DNA of 64,000 nt from Anabaena minutissima FACHB-250 (GCF_014697125.1 NZ_JACJRG010000007.1:153473-217472), one strand, 5' to 3'. Positions 53,199 to 62,747 are shown, numbered from the stretch's first letter. Made by a program: numbers and translations. The notes: generated by a model not told the origin, from the sequence alone.

Positions 53199-54152
53199 TC
53201 AAAGATTTTGGATAATACCTAAATCATTTAAAACTTCCATATCTAACTCTTGCTGTTCTCCTACATCAGTGTTTTGAAACAGCACAGTAAACGCCCCAGC
53301 ACCTAATCTATCTTCAGGAAATAAACGGTAACAAGGAATGTTTGTTAGATGTGACTGATAATCTTGTAAGTGAGGCACTTTTACTGGCTGAAACTGCGGA
53401 AAACGTGATAAAAACCACTCACCAACCTGCTCATTCTCTTCTGGGGAATAGGTGCAAGTCATATAAGCTAAATAACCTTGTGGGGCAACTAATTGCGCGG
53501 AGTTAGCAATGATTCTTTTTTGACGATTGGCACTTTTATTAATAGCCGTTGGGTGAAAACATCCTGGTGCTTTTTCTCCTTTAGCTAATAGAGATTGTCC
53601 AGTACAAGGAGCATCAACTAATACTAAATCACAGGTTAGGGGGATATTTTCTGCAAAAATACTAGAATCTCGATTGACTACAATGCTAGGGCTAATATGG
53701 CAACGCTTTAAATTAGATATTAGCATTCCTAGGCGTTTACCAATGACTTCATTACAAATAATTAAATTTGGTTGCAAAGCTTGCCAAGCAAATATGCTTT
53801 TACCCCCTGGTGCAGCACACATATCAAAAATTAACTGCACTGATTGAGGAATTGCTAATAAAATAGAAGCTGCAAATACAGAAGAAAAATCTAAACAATA
53901 AAAATATCCTTGATGATGTAAGGGGTGTTTACCTGGTTTTTCTCCTAACTCTAAACGATCTATAAACTGTGGTTGCCAATTCAATGGAGATTCTACTGAA
54001 AAAGGTAAGCTATCTGGCTTATTTTGACACCAAAGGATACAGGGATGAAAGGATTGAGGAGAAATTAATGACTCAAGAAATTTTTCTTGATTATCAGGGT
54101 TTTCGGACAAACGCCGAGCAAGTTTCAGTAATAAATTTGATGGTTTTTCCAT
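53199..54152 (-). CDS. NOL1/NOP2/Sun-type RNA m5C methyltransferase (RsmB/RsmF-like)
   Basis: 317 aa. The SAM motif MCAAPGGKSIFAW, then NEVIGKRLGMLISNLKR, motif IV LVDAPCTGQSLLAKG with the proline-cysteine, and motif VI AYMTCTYSPEENEQ with the second cysteine. Both cysteines of the m5C mechanism are present. It lacks an N-terminal NusB-like domain, so it is not a classic RsmB; a shorter RsmF-type or a cyanobacterial member is more likely. It probably methylates rRNA or tRNA. Start is not fixed by a strong ribosome site. Confidence 0.9.
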   Translation of the reverse strand: MEKPSNLLLKLARRLSENPDNQEKFLESLISPQSFHPCILWCQNKPDSLPFSVESPLNWQPQFIDRLELGEKPGKHPLHHQGYFYCLDFSSVFAASILLAIPQSVQLIFDMCAAPGGKSIFAWQALQPNLIICNEVIGKRLGMLISNLKRCHISPSIVVNRDSSIFAENIPLTCDLVLVDAPCTGQSLLAKGEKAPGCFHPTAINKSANRQKRIIANSAQLVAPQGYLAYMTCTYSPEENEQVGEWFLSRFPQFQPVKVPHLQDYQSHLTNIPCYRLFPEDRLGAGAFTVLFQNTDVGEQQELDMEVLNDLGIIQNL

Positions 54153-54377
54153 TAGTAAAAGTGTTACAGAAGAACAATGCTTATCGGTGGTTTAGCCTCA
54201 TACTTTAGAACATAATGACCATTATTTATTAAATGAGGGACTGGGGACTGGGTAAGAAGCAGGGGAGTAGGGGAAAAACTTTTGACTTTTTTCTTCCCCA
54301 TGCCCCATTTAATACCAATTCTCCAAAATTAAGCAACAGATGCAAAGCTTGAAATCCAGATGGTATCTGACTTTCTT

Positions 54378-54417
54378 AATTGCGAATTGCGAATTGCGAA
54401 TTGCGAATTGCGAATTG
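54378..54417. repeat. Heptanucleotide tandem repeat (AATTGCG)5
   Basis: Five perfect units of AATTGCG plus a partial one, upstream of the DUF2157 gene. Reverse-complement family of the block at 49943-49974. Confidence 0.9.
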
Positions 54418-54492
54418 GTATAAGACTATCTCTTTGCGTAAATCCTGGACGATTGATTGCCAAGCTGCCCAAACGCACTAGAGAGGGTCACG

Positions 54493-55956
54493 ATGTTTGA
54501 TAATTTTCAGAAGAGATTGCGGCGGGAAGCACAGATATGGCGTGATGAAGGAATCATTAGTTCTTCCCAATATCAACAAATTGCCGATCGCCATCAGTTT
54601 AAGAATTTAGAAGCAGCTGCACGCGATCGCTTTATGATGATGGCGATCGCTGGCGGTGGTCTTCTGTTGGTCTTGGGTGTAACCACCTTCGTCGCTGCTA
54701 ACTGGTTTGCCTGGTCAAGAGATGTCAAATTTATCATGATGATGAGTTTGTTTATCTTCGTTAGCATCACAGGTTTTTACACTTGGCAAGAACCAGCTTC
54801 AGGCAAAAGTGAAGGGAAAAGTGAAGGGAAAAAACAACGCCGCAGCAATCGCATTTTAGGAGAAGCACTGTTAATTTTAGCGGCTTTAATCCTCGGTGTG
54901 AACATCATGCTGATGGCGCAGATTTTTAATATCACTGGTTCAATGACACAACTATTTCTCGCCTGGGGATTTGGTGTCTCTTTCATGGCCTATAGTCTTT
55001 CTCTCAATTCTCTAGGGATTCTAGCCATTATCCTTGTGCAGATTGGTTATTGGTCTGGATTAGGCGATTTATGGAATTCTTCATTGTCGGCTGACTGGAA
55101 TTGGGCTAGGTTAGCAGTCCGACATATGCCTTTAATCTCATGGCTATTGTTTGTACCCTTAGCCTACTCCTGTCGTTCCCGGTGGATTTTCTTCTTCGCC
55201 GCTTTCTTTTTTGTCAGTTCCCTACAATTCAATCTTAACCCCCTACCATTACAGAATTTCTCTAATATGGCCCCTTGGGTGGCATCCTTTGCCTTAGCAC
55301 TGCCACCTGCATTATTCTGGAGTTATGATGACCTACTGTTTCCCTCAATTAATTACAGGTTATTTCAACCCCTAGCCCGTAATTTATCTTTAATCGCCTT
55401 TGGCTTAGTCTTTTATGCTCTTTCTTTTCGATGGACATGGCAAGGACTTGCTTTTAATTCCTTTACATCAAGAAACAACGGTTTAATGTCTCTCCCCATC
55501 ATCGATTTGGGGATTCTCAGTGGTCTAGCCGTATTGCAATGGCTATTTCTCTTACGCCAAACAAATAACCCACCCCGGCGGGAAGTGGTGTTTAATACTG
55601 GTCTGATTGCTACTTTTCTAGGTTTTATAGTAGTAGTACCTTTTTTGCATCAAGCTGTTAATCGCATTGGCGACCTAGGTAGTTTCATTTTCAGTGTGCT
55701 GTTGGTGGTACTTTCTTGGGGATTCATTCAAGAGGGATTAAAACTCAACAATAGACGCTCATTTTGGGGCGGGATGCTATTGTTAACCCTATTAGTTATT
55801 AGTCGAATGCTAGAATATAACACCGATTTACTATTTAGATCGATGGTTTTTGTCATGTGCGGTTCGATATTAATTAGCACAGGATTGTGGTTTGAACGTC
55901 GTGTTACAGGTGGATCTAGTTCATCTAGTTCATCAGGGAATAAGAGTAAAAATTAG
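54493..55956 (+). CDS. DUF2157 multi-spanning membrane protein
   Basis: 487 aa from the ATG at 54493 (MFDNFQKRLRREAQIWRDEG), with GAGAGGG 5 bases upstream; an ATG at 54457 would add 12 residues that are not conserved. The N-terminal soluble DUF2157 segment (QIWRDEGIISSSQYQQIADR) is followed by about 10-12 hydrophobic helices, starting MAIAGGGLLLVLGVTTFVAA, and ends with a serine-rich tail. It lies 540 bases upstream of a GDYXXLXY protein, a usual partner in bacteria. The physiological role of the pair is not known. The C-terminal SSSSSS may derive from repeat DNA. Confidence 0.88.
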   Translation: MFDNFQKRLRREAQIWRDEGIISSSQYQQIADRHQFKNLEAAARDRFMMMAIAGGGLLLVLGVTTFVAANWFAWSRDVKFIMMMSLFIFVSITGFYTWQEPASGKSEGKSEGKKQRRSNRILGEALLILAALILGVNIMLMAQIFNITGSMTQLFLAWGFGVSFMAYSLSLNSLGILAIILVQIGYWSGLGDLWNSSLSADWNWARLAVRHMPLISWLLFVPLAYSCRSRWIFFFAAFFFVSSLQFNLNPLPLQNFSNMAPWVASFALALPPALFWSYDDLLFPSINYRLFQPLARNLSLIAFGLVFYALSFRWTWQGLAFNSFTSRNNGLMSLPIIDLGILSGLAVLQWLFLLRQTNNPPRREVVFNTGLIATFLGFIVVVPFLHQAVNRIGDLGSFIFSVLLVVLSWGFIQEGLKLNNRRSFWGGMLLLTLLVISRMLEYNTDLLFRSMVFVMCGSILISTGLWFERRVTGGSSSSSSSGNKSKN

Positions 55957-56039
55957 TGCTGTTAGCGGTAGCGCGGCGTTTAGCCGGTAGTGAGTGCTGA
56001 GTGGGTAGGCTTAATTAAATGTAAGACCTCTCTCCAAAC

Positions 56040-56325
56040 CTCTCCCCTGCGAGGGGAGAGGCTTTCAATCTCCCCTTCCCTACAAGGGAAGGGGTTGGGG
56101 TTGGGGTTAGGTCTAACTTATGTTTAATTAAGCCATTCTACTTAATAACTCAAGTCTTCTATAGCGTTTCTCCGTTGACTGCGGTAGAAGAACCCCATCC
56201 TTAACCCCCTAAGATGATGTTTGAAAAGTCCTTAGTGATGTATCAAATCCATTCAGATCCCCCTAAATCCCCCTTAAAAAGGGGGACTTTGATTCTAGTT
56301 CCCCCTTCCCTACTAGGGAAGGGGG
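56040..56325. repeat. G/C-rich palindromic repeats between membrane-protein genes
   Basis: Three hairpins: CTCTCCCCT/AGGGGAGAG near 56040-56060, CCCCTTCCCT/AGGGAAGGGG at 56072-56094, and CCCCCTTCCCT/AGGGAAGGGGG at 56301-56325. Copies of the same CCTTCCCTA-AGGGAAGG unit flank CCCCCTAAATCCCCC. No gene lies in the 543-base gap 55957-56500; the repeats are dispersed and look like processed REP-like elements. Confidence 0.75.
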
Positions 56326-56500
56326 TTAGGGGGTTAGGTTTCCCGTTACCTTTTCCACATAATCTGAAAAGTCAGTTTAGCTATTAGCCTAATTTATTTC
56401 TTGGCTGGATTAAAAGCTGGTGCAGGAAGATCCTCAATCTCCAATCTGCGTAAGTCCTGTTTTAATTTCCCTACAACCCATTATTTTTAGGACTACGGCC

Positions 56501-57220
56501 ATGTCAGATAAATCCTCTGAATCTAGCAAAAGTAAAACTTTGTCTCCGGAAGCGGAGTTCTCGAAAAAGCTGACTTTTAAAGATTACCTGACTGCGACGG
56601 AACAAAAATATAATCAGCCCTTACCTTTTTGGCGGTTATTAGTTCCCTTGATGCTGCAAACTGGCATCATTTTGGCAGTCCCTACCCAAGCTGCATATAC
56701 TAACCTCACAGGTAAGGAGGTGATTTTGCAGACTGTGACTTCATCTGCTGAAAGTGTATTGCAAGGCTATACTCTCAATCTTGATTACAACATAGCTCGG
56801 CTCTCTAATTTGAGAAGATTATCTGGCTGGAATGATGTTGTCAGAAGTAATCGCGGGAGGAACGGACAATTACTGTCAGGGACTAATCTATATGTGATTT
56901 TGCGAGAACAACAATCCTTTAATCGTGGTGTACCTAGGGCTTGGCGACCTGTGCGTGTAACTAGTACCTTGCCTATGTCCCTCCCTAACAATCAAGTAGC
57001 CCTCAGAGGTGTGTATGAGAATGGTTTTGTTAACTACGGTGTAGAAACATTCAATATCGCTGATGAACAACGCCAATTAATTAGTGAGGATATCCGCCGT
57101 TCTGTTAGTCAAAATAGAACTAGACGGCTACGACCAATCACTGTCAAAGTTAAAGTAGACCCCCAAGGTAATGCTGTACCGGTTAGTCTGTGGGTGCGCG
57201 ATCGCAATTACACTTTCTAG
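56501..57220 (+). CDS. GDYXXLXY-type protein, partner of DUF2157
   Basis: 239 aa from the ATG at 56501, set by AGGA 8 bases upstream; the frame is open back to 56420. One membrane segment lies near residue 42-65 (LLVPLMLQTGIILAVP), then a periplasmic part with SVLQGYTLNLDYNIARL, which corresponds to the conserved GDYVxLxY turn of the family. The C-terminal part is beta-rich and ends VPVSLWVRDRNYTF. The gene lies downstream of the DUF2157 gene, its usual partner; the third usual partner, DUF4401, is not in between. Its stop overlaps the last bases of the small gene on the other strand. Confidence 0.8.
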   Translation: MSDKSSESSKSKTLSPEAEFSKKLTFKDYLTATEQKYNQPLPFWRLLVPLMLQTGIILAVPTQAAYTNLTGKEVILQTVTSSAESVLQGYTLNLDYNIARLSNLRRLSGWNDVVRSNRGRNGQLLSGTNLYVILREQQSFNRGVPRAWRPVRVTSTLPMSLPNNQVALRGVYENGFVNYGVETFNIADEQRQLISEDIRRSVSQNRTRRLRPITVKVKVDPQGNAVPVSLWVRDRNYTF

Positions 57221-57456
57221 TCTTCATGGCTTACATTCCAGGCTACACCACAAGCTGCCCCTGCTCCAGCTAACAATCCTGTACTCATGCCTGATATAGT
57301 TTTTTGCATGGGATTTTGAATTAAGCAATCGCTTGTAACCTGTTCGGCTTGCAAGCACAAATTGCTTTCAGCCCAACTGGTAGTCCCCCCTAAAATTACA
57401 CCAGCTACACTACAGGAAGCTACAAGCAACAACAGGCGTTTAGTTTTTCTCTCCAT
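57217..57456 (-). CDS. Small exported or membrane protein
   Basis: 79 aa from the ATG at 57456 (MERKTKRLLLLVASCSVAGV); an ATG at 57498 would add 14 residues. The N-terminus has a basic start and a hydrophobic segment ending TTSWAES, a signal-peptide-like end, followed by four cysteines (NLCLQ, SDCLI, AACGV) and a second hydrophobic stretch MSTGLLAGAGAACGVAW. It could be a small lipoprotein-like or membrane peptide. It overlaps the GDYXXLXY gene by four bases, convergent. Function unknown. Confidence 0.55.
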   Translation of the reverse strand: MERKTKRLLLLVASCSVAGVILGGTTSWAESNLCLQAEQVTSDCLIQNPMQKTISGMSTGLLAGAGAACGVAWNVSHED

Positions 57457-57560
57457 AGATGGATGCGTCAATGTTGAAAGATGGTGAACATTTCTCAACT
57501 ACTCTACACATCTATGCTAATTCTGTCAGCTGATTTTAGTTTTTAGATCCCGTTGGTGTT

Positions 57561-57597
57561 GTTTCCGTCCCCTTGCGGGGAATTGGTGGTGTCTAAC
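57561..57597 (-). CRISPR. Solitary CRISPR-like repeat beside a truncated cas6
   Basis: 37 bases that read on the minus strand from GTTAGACACCACC to CAAGGGGACGGAAAC. The core TCCCC-TTGC-GGGGA forms a short hairpin and the end GGAAAC matches the tag-bearing 3' ends of many cyanobacterial type III/I-D repeats. Only one copy is present: there is no second repeat within the neighbouring 300 bases, so it is not an array. It begins one base after the stop codon of the cas6 fragment. Confidence 0.65.
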
Positions 57598-57598
57598 T

Positions 57599-57895
57599 TC
57601 AAGAACTTTTAACTAAAATTTTTAATTGCTTCCCACTACTGACTAATTCTCCATCCAATGCAGAGATAGTGAAGGATTTTTCTGACTCGCCATCATGGAG
57701 ATAAGCAGAAAGTTCTGGATTGGTTGAACGCACTTGGTCGAGAAACCAGGCATGGAGTCCAATGGTGTACTGAGGGTACAAAGACACATCTACTTTTGTG
57801 GCTAACTCAAATTCCAGTCCGACTAATTCTGTCTCTAGTGGCCAGTCGGGGTCAGAATTTGGGAGATTGATTTTGTTCTTGGGGCGACGCACCAT
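57599..57895 (-). pseudogene. Truncated Cas6-family endoribonuclease, N-terminal part
   Basis: 98 aa. The segment TIGLHAWFLDQVRSTNPELS followed by AYLHDGESEKSFTISAL is the characteristic N-terminal ferredoxin-like fold of Cas6 in cyanobacteria, preceded by LVGLEFELATKV. The normal length is about 250-320 aa, so two-thirds are missing, including the catalytic part and the C-terminal G-rich loop. It ends with a TGA that directly abuts a solitary CRISPR-like repeat. No other cas gene lies nearby, so this is a remnant. It might still bind RNA, but cleavage activity is unlikely. Confidence 0.72.
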
Positions 57896-58081
57896 TTATG
57901 CACTAGGTTGAGAGAGACAATGTTGCATACTTGCAGAATGACTTTGTTGGTTTTGTAGCATAGACAAGATGCCCGCCCTAATTATACAAGTTAAATGTGT
58001 AATACATTAAGAGATCGCCCTGGGAGGATCTCATAGACCTAGGTTTTTTACACTCTGCTAGCTGATCATAGAGAAAATCAG

Positions 58082-58255
58082 ATGCGATCGCTTCAGAAAC
58101 TTCTCAAGGGTGTGTTAGGCGATAACCAAATTGATTCAGGTAATTCCAACTTAGAGGCGTTAAGTTGGCTCATTCAACAATATATTCCTGTACTAGTGAA
58201 AATTTGCAGCTTGCAGAAACAACCAGACGCGCGAAGAATACCACCTAAAAAATAA
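58082..58255 (+). CDS. Small hypothetical protein
   Basis: 57 aa, MRSLQKLLKGVLGDNQ start, then LEALSWLIQQYIPVLVKICS, and a basic C-terminus RRIPPKK. The start codon overlaps a HIP1 octamer, and GAGA lies upstream. The middle looks like a single amphipathic helix. It has a normal codon pattern for the region and no overlapping gene, but I do not recognise a family. It may be real or a decayed fragment. Confidence 0.4.
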   Translation: MRSLQKLLKGVLGDNQIDSGNSNLEALSWLIQQYIPVLVKICSLQKQPDARRIPPKK

Positions 58256-58311
58256 ATATCTCCATCTCTGGGTGAGAGCGTTAGCGCAGCTTACTGTAGG
58301 TATCGCTCTCA

Positions 58312-59097
58312 CTAGACACTATATATTTGATCCCCGGATATGGCTTTGAGTTTAGAGGTAAATGATTCCGAGCGATCGCTCTTGGTTGGGGTAAACTGCC
58401 CAATAGGTGGATGATTTAGAGTTATGGATAGATCATTTGTCTCTTGATGGGGGGGTTCTGCGGGCTTTAACCTTGGTTGCACAGCAGTCGTCACTGCACC
58501 CACCGTAGATGCTGCCAAAACTCTTGTTTCTGGTGGTGGTGCGGCTTTTTGCAGGAATGTTTCTTGATGTTTGACATTCATCAATTGAATGGACGGCTGG
58601 CTACCATTGTCATTTTCGACTGGTGGGGATGAAACTAACACCAAATCGGGATTATGGTTGACTCTCTCAGACACCGTTGGTTGTTGGTGAAAATTTAACG
58701 CCGTGGTGGTAGTAGCCGTTAAACTGGCGGGAAATTGGCTACAAATTAGGCGTTCAAATTCCATATTAAAATGATAGAAAACTTGCCCTCGGCGCAGCCA
58801 AAATGCCAATATTTGCTGCACGGAAATTCCCTTATAGCGTCCTTGATATAGAGCTTCAATGACCGCTAAATGTAGCCAATCTGGTGGATATTGTTTCCGC
58901 CAACGATGAATTAGCTCACTAGCACTGTAGCCACTGAGGTCAAAACTATAGTGAATTAAGAGGGCGATCGCCAAGTTGGCACAAGTTACTGGTACTGATT
59001 GTGACATGGGACTTTTGGTCGCTGGCAAGATGTGTAGATTATCTACCCGGTGCATCTGGGAGACTAACCTGTAGGGAACTGTAGGATTTGTTACCAA
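58312..59097 (-). CDS. Conserved cyanobacterial hypothetical protein
   Basis: 261 aa (a second start at 59007, MSQSVPVTCANLA). The N-terminal 110 residues are ordered and carry LIHRWRKQYPPDWLHLAVIEALYQGRYKGISVQQILAFWLRRG-like segments; the motif YQGRYKGISVQQIL seems conserved among cyanobacterial proteins of this form. The rest is low-complexity Pro/Thr/Ser-rich and probably disordered. It follows the SLH gene by 41 bases on the same strand, so the two could be cotranscribed. No function is assigned. Confidence 0.6.
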   Translation of the reverse strand: MVTNPTVPYRLVSQMHRVDNLHILPATKSPMSQSVPVTCANLAIALLIHYSFDLSGYSASELIHRWRKQYPPDWLHLAVIEALYQGRYKGISVQQILAFWLRRGQVFYHFNMEFERLICSQFPASLTATTTTALNFHQQPTVSERVNHNPDLVLVSSPPVENDNGSQPSIQLMNVKHQETFLQKAAPPPETRVLAASTVGAVTTAVQPRLKPAEPPHQETNDLSITLNHPPIGQFTPTKSDRSESFTSKLKAISGDQIYSV

Positions 59098-59138
59098 GAG
59101 TTTCCAAGCTGATAAGCAGTGTTTCTTATTCTACTTGG

Positions 59139-61220
59139 TCAATTGTCAACTGTCGAAATTATATAGGCTGAATTAATACTTGGCGCACGTTGAATAGCAA
59201 CTAAGGCTTGATATACCATTGCGGCAACTTCAGCCCTGGTTGCTTCCCGCGTGGGTGCTAGTAGTTTGGGGTCGGGGTGGTTAACAATGATTCTCTCTTG
59301 GGTGGCAGTAATTACGGCTTTACGGGCATACTCAGGAATTGTATTACTGTCAGTATAAGTGAAACTATTATTATTGGTTGTTGATAAGGCAAGTCCATTA
59401 ACTAAGGAAACAATCACCTGTAGCCTTTGGACATTTTGGTCAGGGCGGAAAGTGCGATCGCTAAAACCACTGACAAAACCACCACTAGCGGCGATTTGTA
59501 AAGCCTGATAAGCCCAAAAATCTTTGGGTACGTCAATAAAGTCTGTAGCTGGTCTGCGGGGTGTAGGGTTGAACGCACCTGCCACTAAAGCCGCATATTG
59601 GGCGCGGGTCATGGGTTTATTGGGCTGGTAGCTACCATCAGCAAAACCATGAGTGATCCCCATATCTGCCAAGCCGCGAATAAATGCTTCCGCCCAGTGT
59701 CCGCCGAGGTCGGTGAAGGTGGGAAGGGCAACATCAACCCTGACAATATAAGGTGAAGAGATCGCCTGTTCTTGTCCATTTGTCACTAAAGCTTGATAAA
59801 TTAATGTAGCAACTTCGGCGCGAGTAATATCTCGCAATGGTTCGAGTTGGTCTGTTTGGGGATAATTTACCACTAATTGTTTTTCGGTGGCGGTAGCAAT
59901 GGGATTGGTGGCATAACTGGGAATTTGGGCGCGATCGCCATATACACTTAACACATTGGGACTACCACCACTCAGCTTTAAGCCATTCACTACAGAAACT
60001 ATTGCCTGCACCTTAGTTAAATTCTGCCCTGGTCGAAATGTACCATCAGGGAAGCCGCTAATAAAACCCATTTGGGCGGCTTTGGTAATTGCTGACGCTG
60101 CCCAAAAGTCAGATTTGACATCTTTAAATTGACTTTGGGGATTATTCGTGGGCAAATTAAAGGTTTTCGCAATCACCGCCGCATACTGGGCGCGGGTAAT
60201 GGGCGCATTAGGGGCAAAAGTGCCATCAGGAAAGCCGCTAATAAAGCCCTTACCTACCAAAGCTTCCACAAAAGCAGTAGCCCAATGTCCAGCTAAGTCA
60301 ATCAAACTGGTGTTAGCCGACTGCATGGGGTTATCTATAGTGGCGGCGAGAAAATTCACCTGACCCTTCACTTGGGTAGGATTTAACTTGTTACCCACAG
60401 AAATCAATGGCTGGACTGAGGAATTTTGAATATCAAATCCACCATTGTCACTAAATATATTCCCGGCTACATCTTGAGTATTGCCCAAATCAGGGACGGC
60501 ATTTTCATTGACGAGTAGCCCACCTTGGGTATTTTTAATAATCAGGTTATCACGCAGCACCGGCCTAGCATTGCGAGAAAGTGCGATCGCCGTCCGATTA
60601 TCAGATAATTTATTATTGGCAATTAAAGGTGCAGCAAAGTCACTAATAACGATACCCAAGGGATTCTTTTGCAAGACATTCCGCAAAACTTCGCCTTTAC
60701 TATTACGTGCCATAAACACCCCACTAGCGGCATTCTGCACAAATACATTATCGAGAATATATGGTTTAGCCGTACCGCTAGTAAATACACCTTCTCGACC
60801 GCAGTTAGTAAAAGTATTGTTGACTATATGAGGTGCTGTTGATTCCAGCCAAACCCCAGTTCCCTTAGCCACGGGATTAGTCACAGTCACACCTCTGAGA
60901 CTGGTTTTATTCAATAAAACTAAGGTGACATTCTGCACACCAAAGCTAGGGCTTTGATATTCTCCACTTCCAGAAATTAAAATCCCCGTACCTTTGTTAG
61001 CTTCATTACCAAGCACCGTCACCTTTTCGGGGATTACTAGGGGAAACACTTCCTTATTCACAGTGCTATAAGTCCCCGCCGCCAACTGAATAATTGCCGG
61101 GGAAGTTGCTTTTAAAGCACGAGTCAGGGTTTTAAACGGACTTGTCCGTGAACCAGAGTTAGCATCATTCCCCGTGACAGGGTTGACATAGAGTGTGGCA
61201 ATGGGGTTAGTATTCACCAT
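59139..61220 (-). CDS. DUF1565 beta-helix protein with S-layer homology domains
   Basis: 693 aa. Residues 1-290 are a right-handed parallel beta-helix, starting with a DUF1565 segment (LYVNPVTGNDANSGSRTSPF) and repeats such as PHIVNNTFTNCGREGVF. From about 300 to 690 there are four complete SLH domains and two weaker ones in two sets of three, for example HWATAFVEALVGKGFISGFP and HWAEAFIRGLADMGITHGF, each with TRAQYA at the end. In cyanobacteria such proteins attach to the cell wall or outer membrane; the helix may bind or cleave polysaccharide. No classical signal peptide is visible at the N-terminus. Confidence 0.9.
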   Translation of the reverse strand: MVNTNPIATLYVNPVTGNDANSGSRTSPFKTLTRALKATSPAIIQLAAGTYSTVNKEVFPLVIPEKVTVLGNEANKGTGILISGSGEYQSPSFGVQNVTLVLLNKTSLRGVTVTNPVAKGTGVWLESTAPHIVNNTFTNCGREGVFTSGTAKPYILDNVFVQNAASGVFMARNSKGEVLRNVLQKNPLGIVISDFAAPLIANNKLSDNRTAIALSRNARPVLRDNLIIKNTQGGLLVNENAVPDLGNTQDVAGNIFSDNGGFDIQNSSVQPLISVGNKLNPTQVKGQVNFLAATIDNPMQSANTSLIDLAGHWATAFVEALVGKGFISGFPDGTFAPNAPITRAQYAAVIAKTFNLPTNNPQSQFKDVKSDFWAASAITKAAQMGFISGFPDGTFRPGQNLTKVQAIVSVVNGLKLSGGSPNVLSVYGDRAQIPSYATNPIATATEKQLVVNYPQTDQLEPLRDITRAEVATLIYQALVTNGQEQAISSPYIVRVDVALPTFTDLGGHWAEAFIRGLADMGITHGFADGSYQPNKPMTRAQYAALVAGAFNPTPRRPATDFIDVPKDFWAYQALQIAASGGFVSGFSDRTFRPDQNVQRLQVIVSLVNGLALSTTNNNSFTYTDSNTIPEYARKAVITATQERIIVNHPDPKLLAPTREATRAEVAAMVYQALVAIQRAPSINSAYIISTVDN

Positions 61221-61485
61221 TGATAATTAAGCAGCAATTGTTTAAATGACACCATGATAAAACAACAGTAACGGGAAATTGGGAATAGGGATAGGGAACA
61301 GGTGACAGGTGACAGGGGATAGGAAGGACTTTTAAGTCACCACTCTTCATTTCTGAATGTGGCTAAGGCACGGAAATAATTTTGTGACTAGAAGATTGCA
61401 TATTTTTCTTATTATCCTCAGATAAATCTAAAAGCCAGATTCTGAATTTTTCCCGAATAATCACTCACAGCTAGGAACACAGACT

Positions 61486-62373
61486 ATGTTTAAACATGGA
61501 GTTTTAGCTTCAGTTGCAGGCGGCATAATATTAAGCTTGCTAACGACTGCTGCTGAATCAGCACAGGCATCTACTCTTGTATTTAGTGGATCAGGAGCTA
61601 CAACAAATACTGCCTTCAATGATTTTCGCACAGCGATCGGCGGTGGCAGCCGCATTAATTGGGATGGTGTTCGTCTTGATGGGACTGATGTTAACCCTAA
61701 CACTCAAATAATTGATTTGGGAAAAACAGTTGCAATTCCGGTTGATCGCTTCCAAGGGGCGGGTGCGCTATTTTCAGAGCCTTATGCAGTCAGTGGTGAT
61801 GGATTTGCTAGTGTCAATCCAGATACAGCAGGGCAGTTTCCCGCCTTCAGTCCGAACAATACCTTTGTGATGTTCGATTTCAACTCCGGCGAGTTCGAGG
61901 ATCGTTCCATCGACCAAACCTTCGTATTGCCTGGCACAAACATTGCGGCTGGGACACGAGGTTTTGGTGCTATCTTCGTTGATGTAGAAGATCCCACTAG
62001 CAGCAGTATCGAATATTTCGGCACTACGAGCAGTGGCAAGAAGATCAGTCTGGGCAAGTTTTTCGTCCCCGTTGGAGCATCAGGAGAGACTCAGTTTTTG
62101 GGAGTTCTCTTCGACAACCCTGTTGTGACCGAAGTAGAATTAACTGTTGGGAGTAAAGCACTATTTAGCTTTGATGGCACGACTATCCAATCATTTGGTA
62201 GTGAAGATGTAGCAAATGGTATTGATCTAGTTGCCACCGATGATTTCGTTTTTGCCGTGCCAACTTTAGCAACCTTGACTCAAGTCCCAGAGCCAACACC
62301 ACTCTCTGGTTTTGGGGTTGCCGCATTTGGAGTCATTGGTTTTCTAACAAGAAAGCGTCTCAGAAGGATTTAA
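61486..62373 (+). CDS. Exported PEP-CTERM protein
   Basis: 295 aa. The signal peptide has the core VAGGIILSLLTTAAESAQAS. The mature part is beta-rich and acidic, with SGSGATTNTAFNDFRTAIGG and FDFNSGEFEDRSIDQTFVLPGTN; no catalytic motif is visible. The C-terminus has VPEPTPLSGFGVAAFGVIGF and the basic tail RKRLRRI, a classic PEP-CTERM sorting signal. The gap upstream (61221-61485) holds no gene, only short repeats (GACAGGTGACAGG). Confidence 0.85.
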   Translation: MFKHGVLASVAGGIILSLLTTAAESAQASTLVFSGSGATTNTAFNDFRTAIGGGSRINWDGVRLDGTDVNPNTQIIDLGKTVAIPVDRFQGAGALFSEPYAVSGDGFASVNPDTAGQFPAFSPNNTFVMFDFNSGEFEDRSIDQTFVLPGTNIAAGTRGFGAIFVDVEDPTSSSIEYFGTTSSGKKISLGKFFVPVGASGETQFLGVLFDNPVVTEVELTVGSKALFSFDGTTIQSFGSEDVANGIDLVATDDFVFAVPTLATLTQVPEPTPLSGFGVAAFGVIGFLTRKRLRRI

Positions 62374-62423
62374 TTAATGCCAATTTATGTAGGATGGGCA
62401 TTGCGTGAGATTGGCTCAAACCC

Positions 62424-62741
62424 TTAGAGGTTGTTTAAAAAGGTTTGTTCTATGTCATATTGAATGCAGTCTTGAGCAAAGCCTTCGCGCCAGCGTTCCC
62501 GTAGGGTAGGAACTGGAATGTAAGCGCAAAGCGCAGGCTTCGCCAACGCTGAAAGTGTTCCCGTAGGGTAACATCTTAAGTATATGCTACAAAGTCTAAA
62601 TTCTTTCCTACAGAACGCTTTGCGTTAAGCGTTCGAGGCAGCGTGCCGGAGGCTCTAGCTATGCCGCCGGCTCTACCTTATACTCCGCTCCAGTCTGAAT
62701 GACATTTTTATACCCCTTCCAACTTTTCAAACATCCTCTAA
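62424..62741. mobile_element. MITE-like element with TTAGAGG termini (318 bp)
   Basis: The left end TTAGAGGTTGTTTAAAAAG and right end CTTTTCAAACATCCTCTAA are imperfect inverted repeats (about 16 of 19 positions match). Inside are G+C-rich hairpin blocks such as GCGCAAAGCGCAGGCTTCGCC. It carries no ORF and ends just before the end of the helicase remnant gene. Confidence 0.65.
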
Positions 62742-62747
62742 GAGATA

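Noticed and set aside
54378..54417. Heptamer tract considered as a CRISPR array
   Set aside because: The units are contiguous 7-mers without spacers; a CRISPR array needs longer repeats separated by unique spacers.
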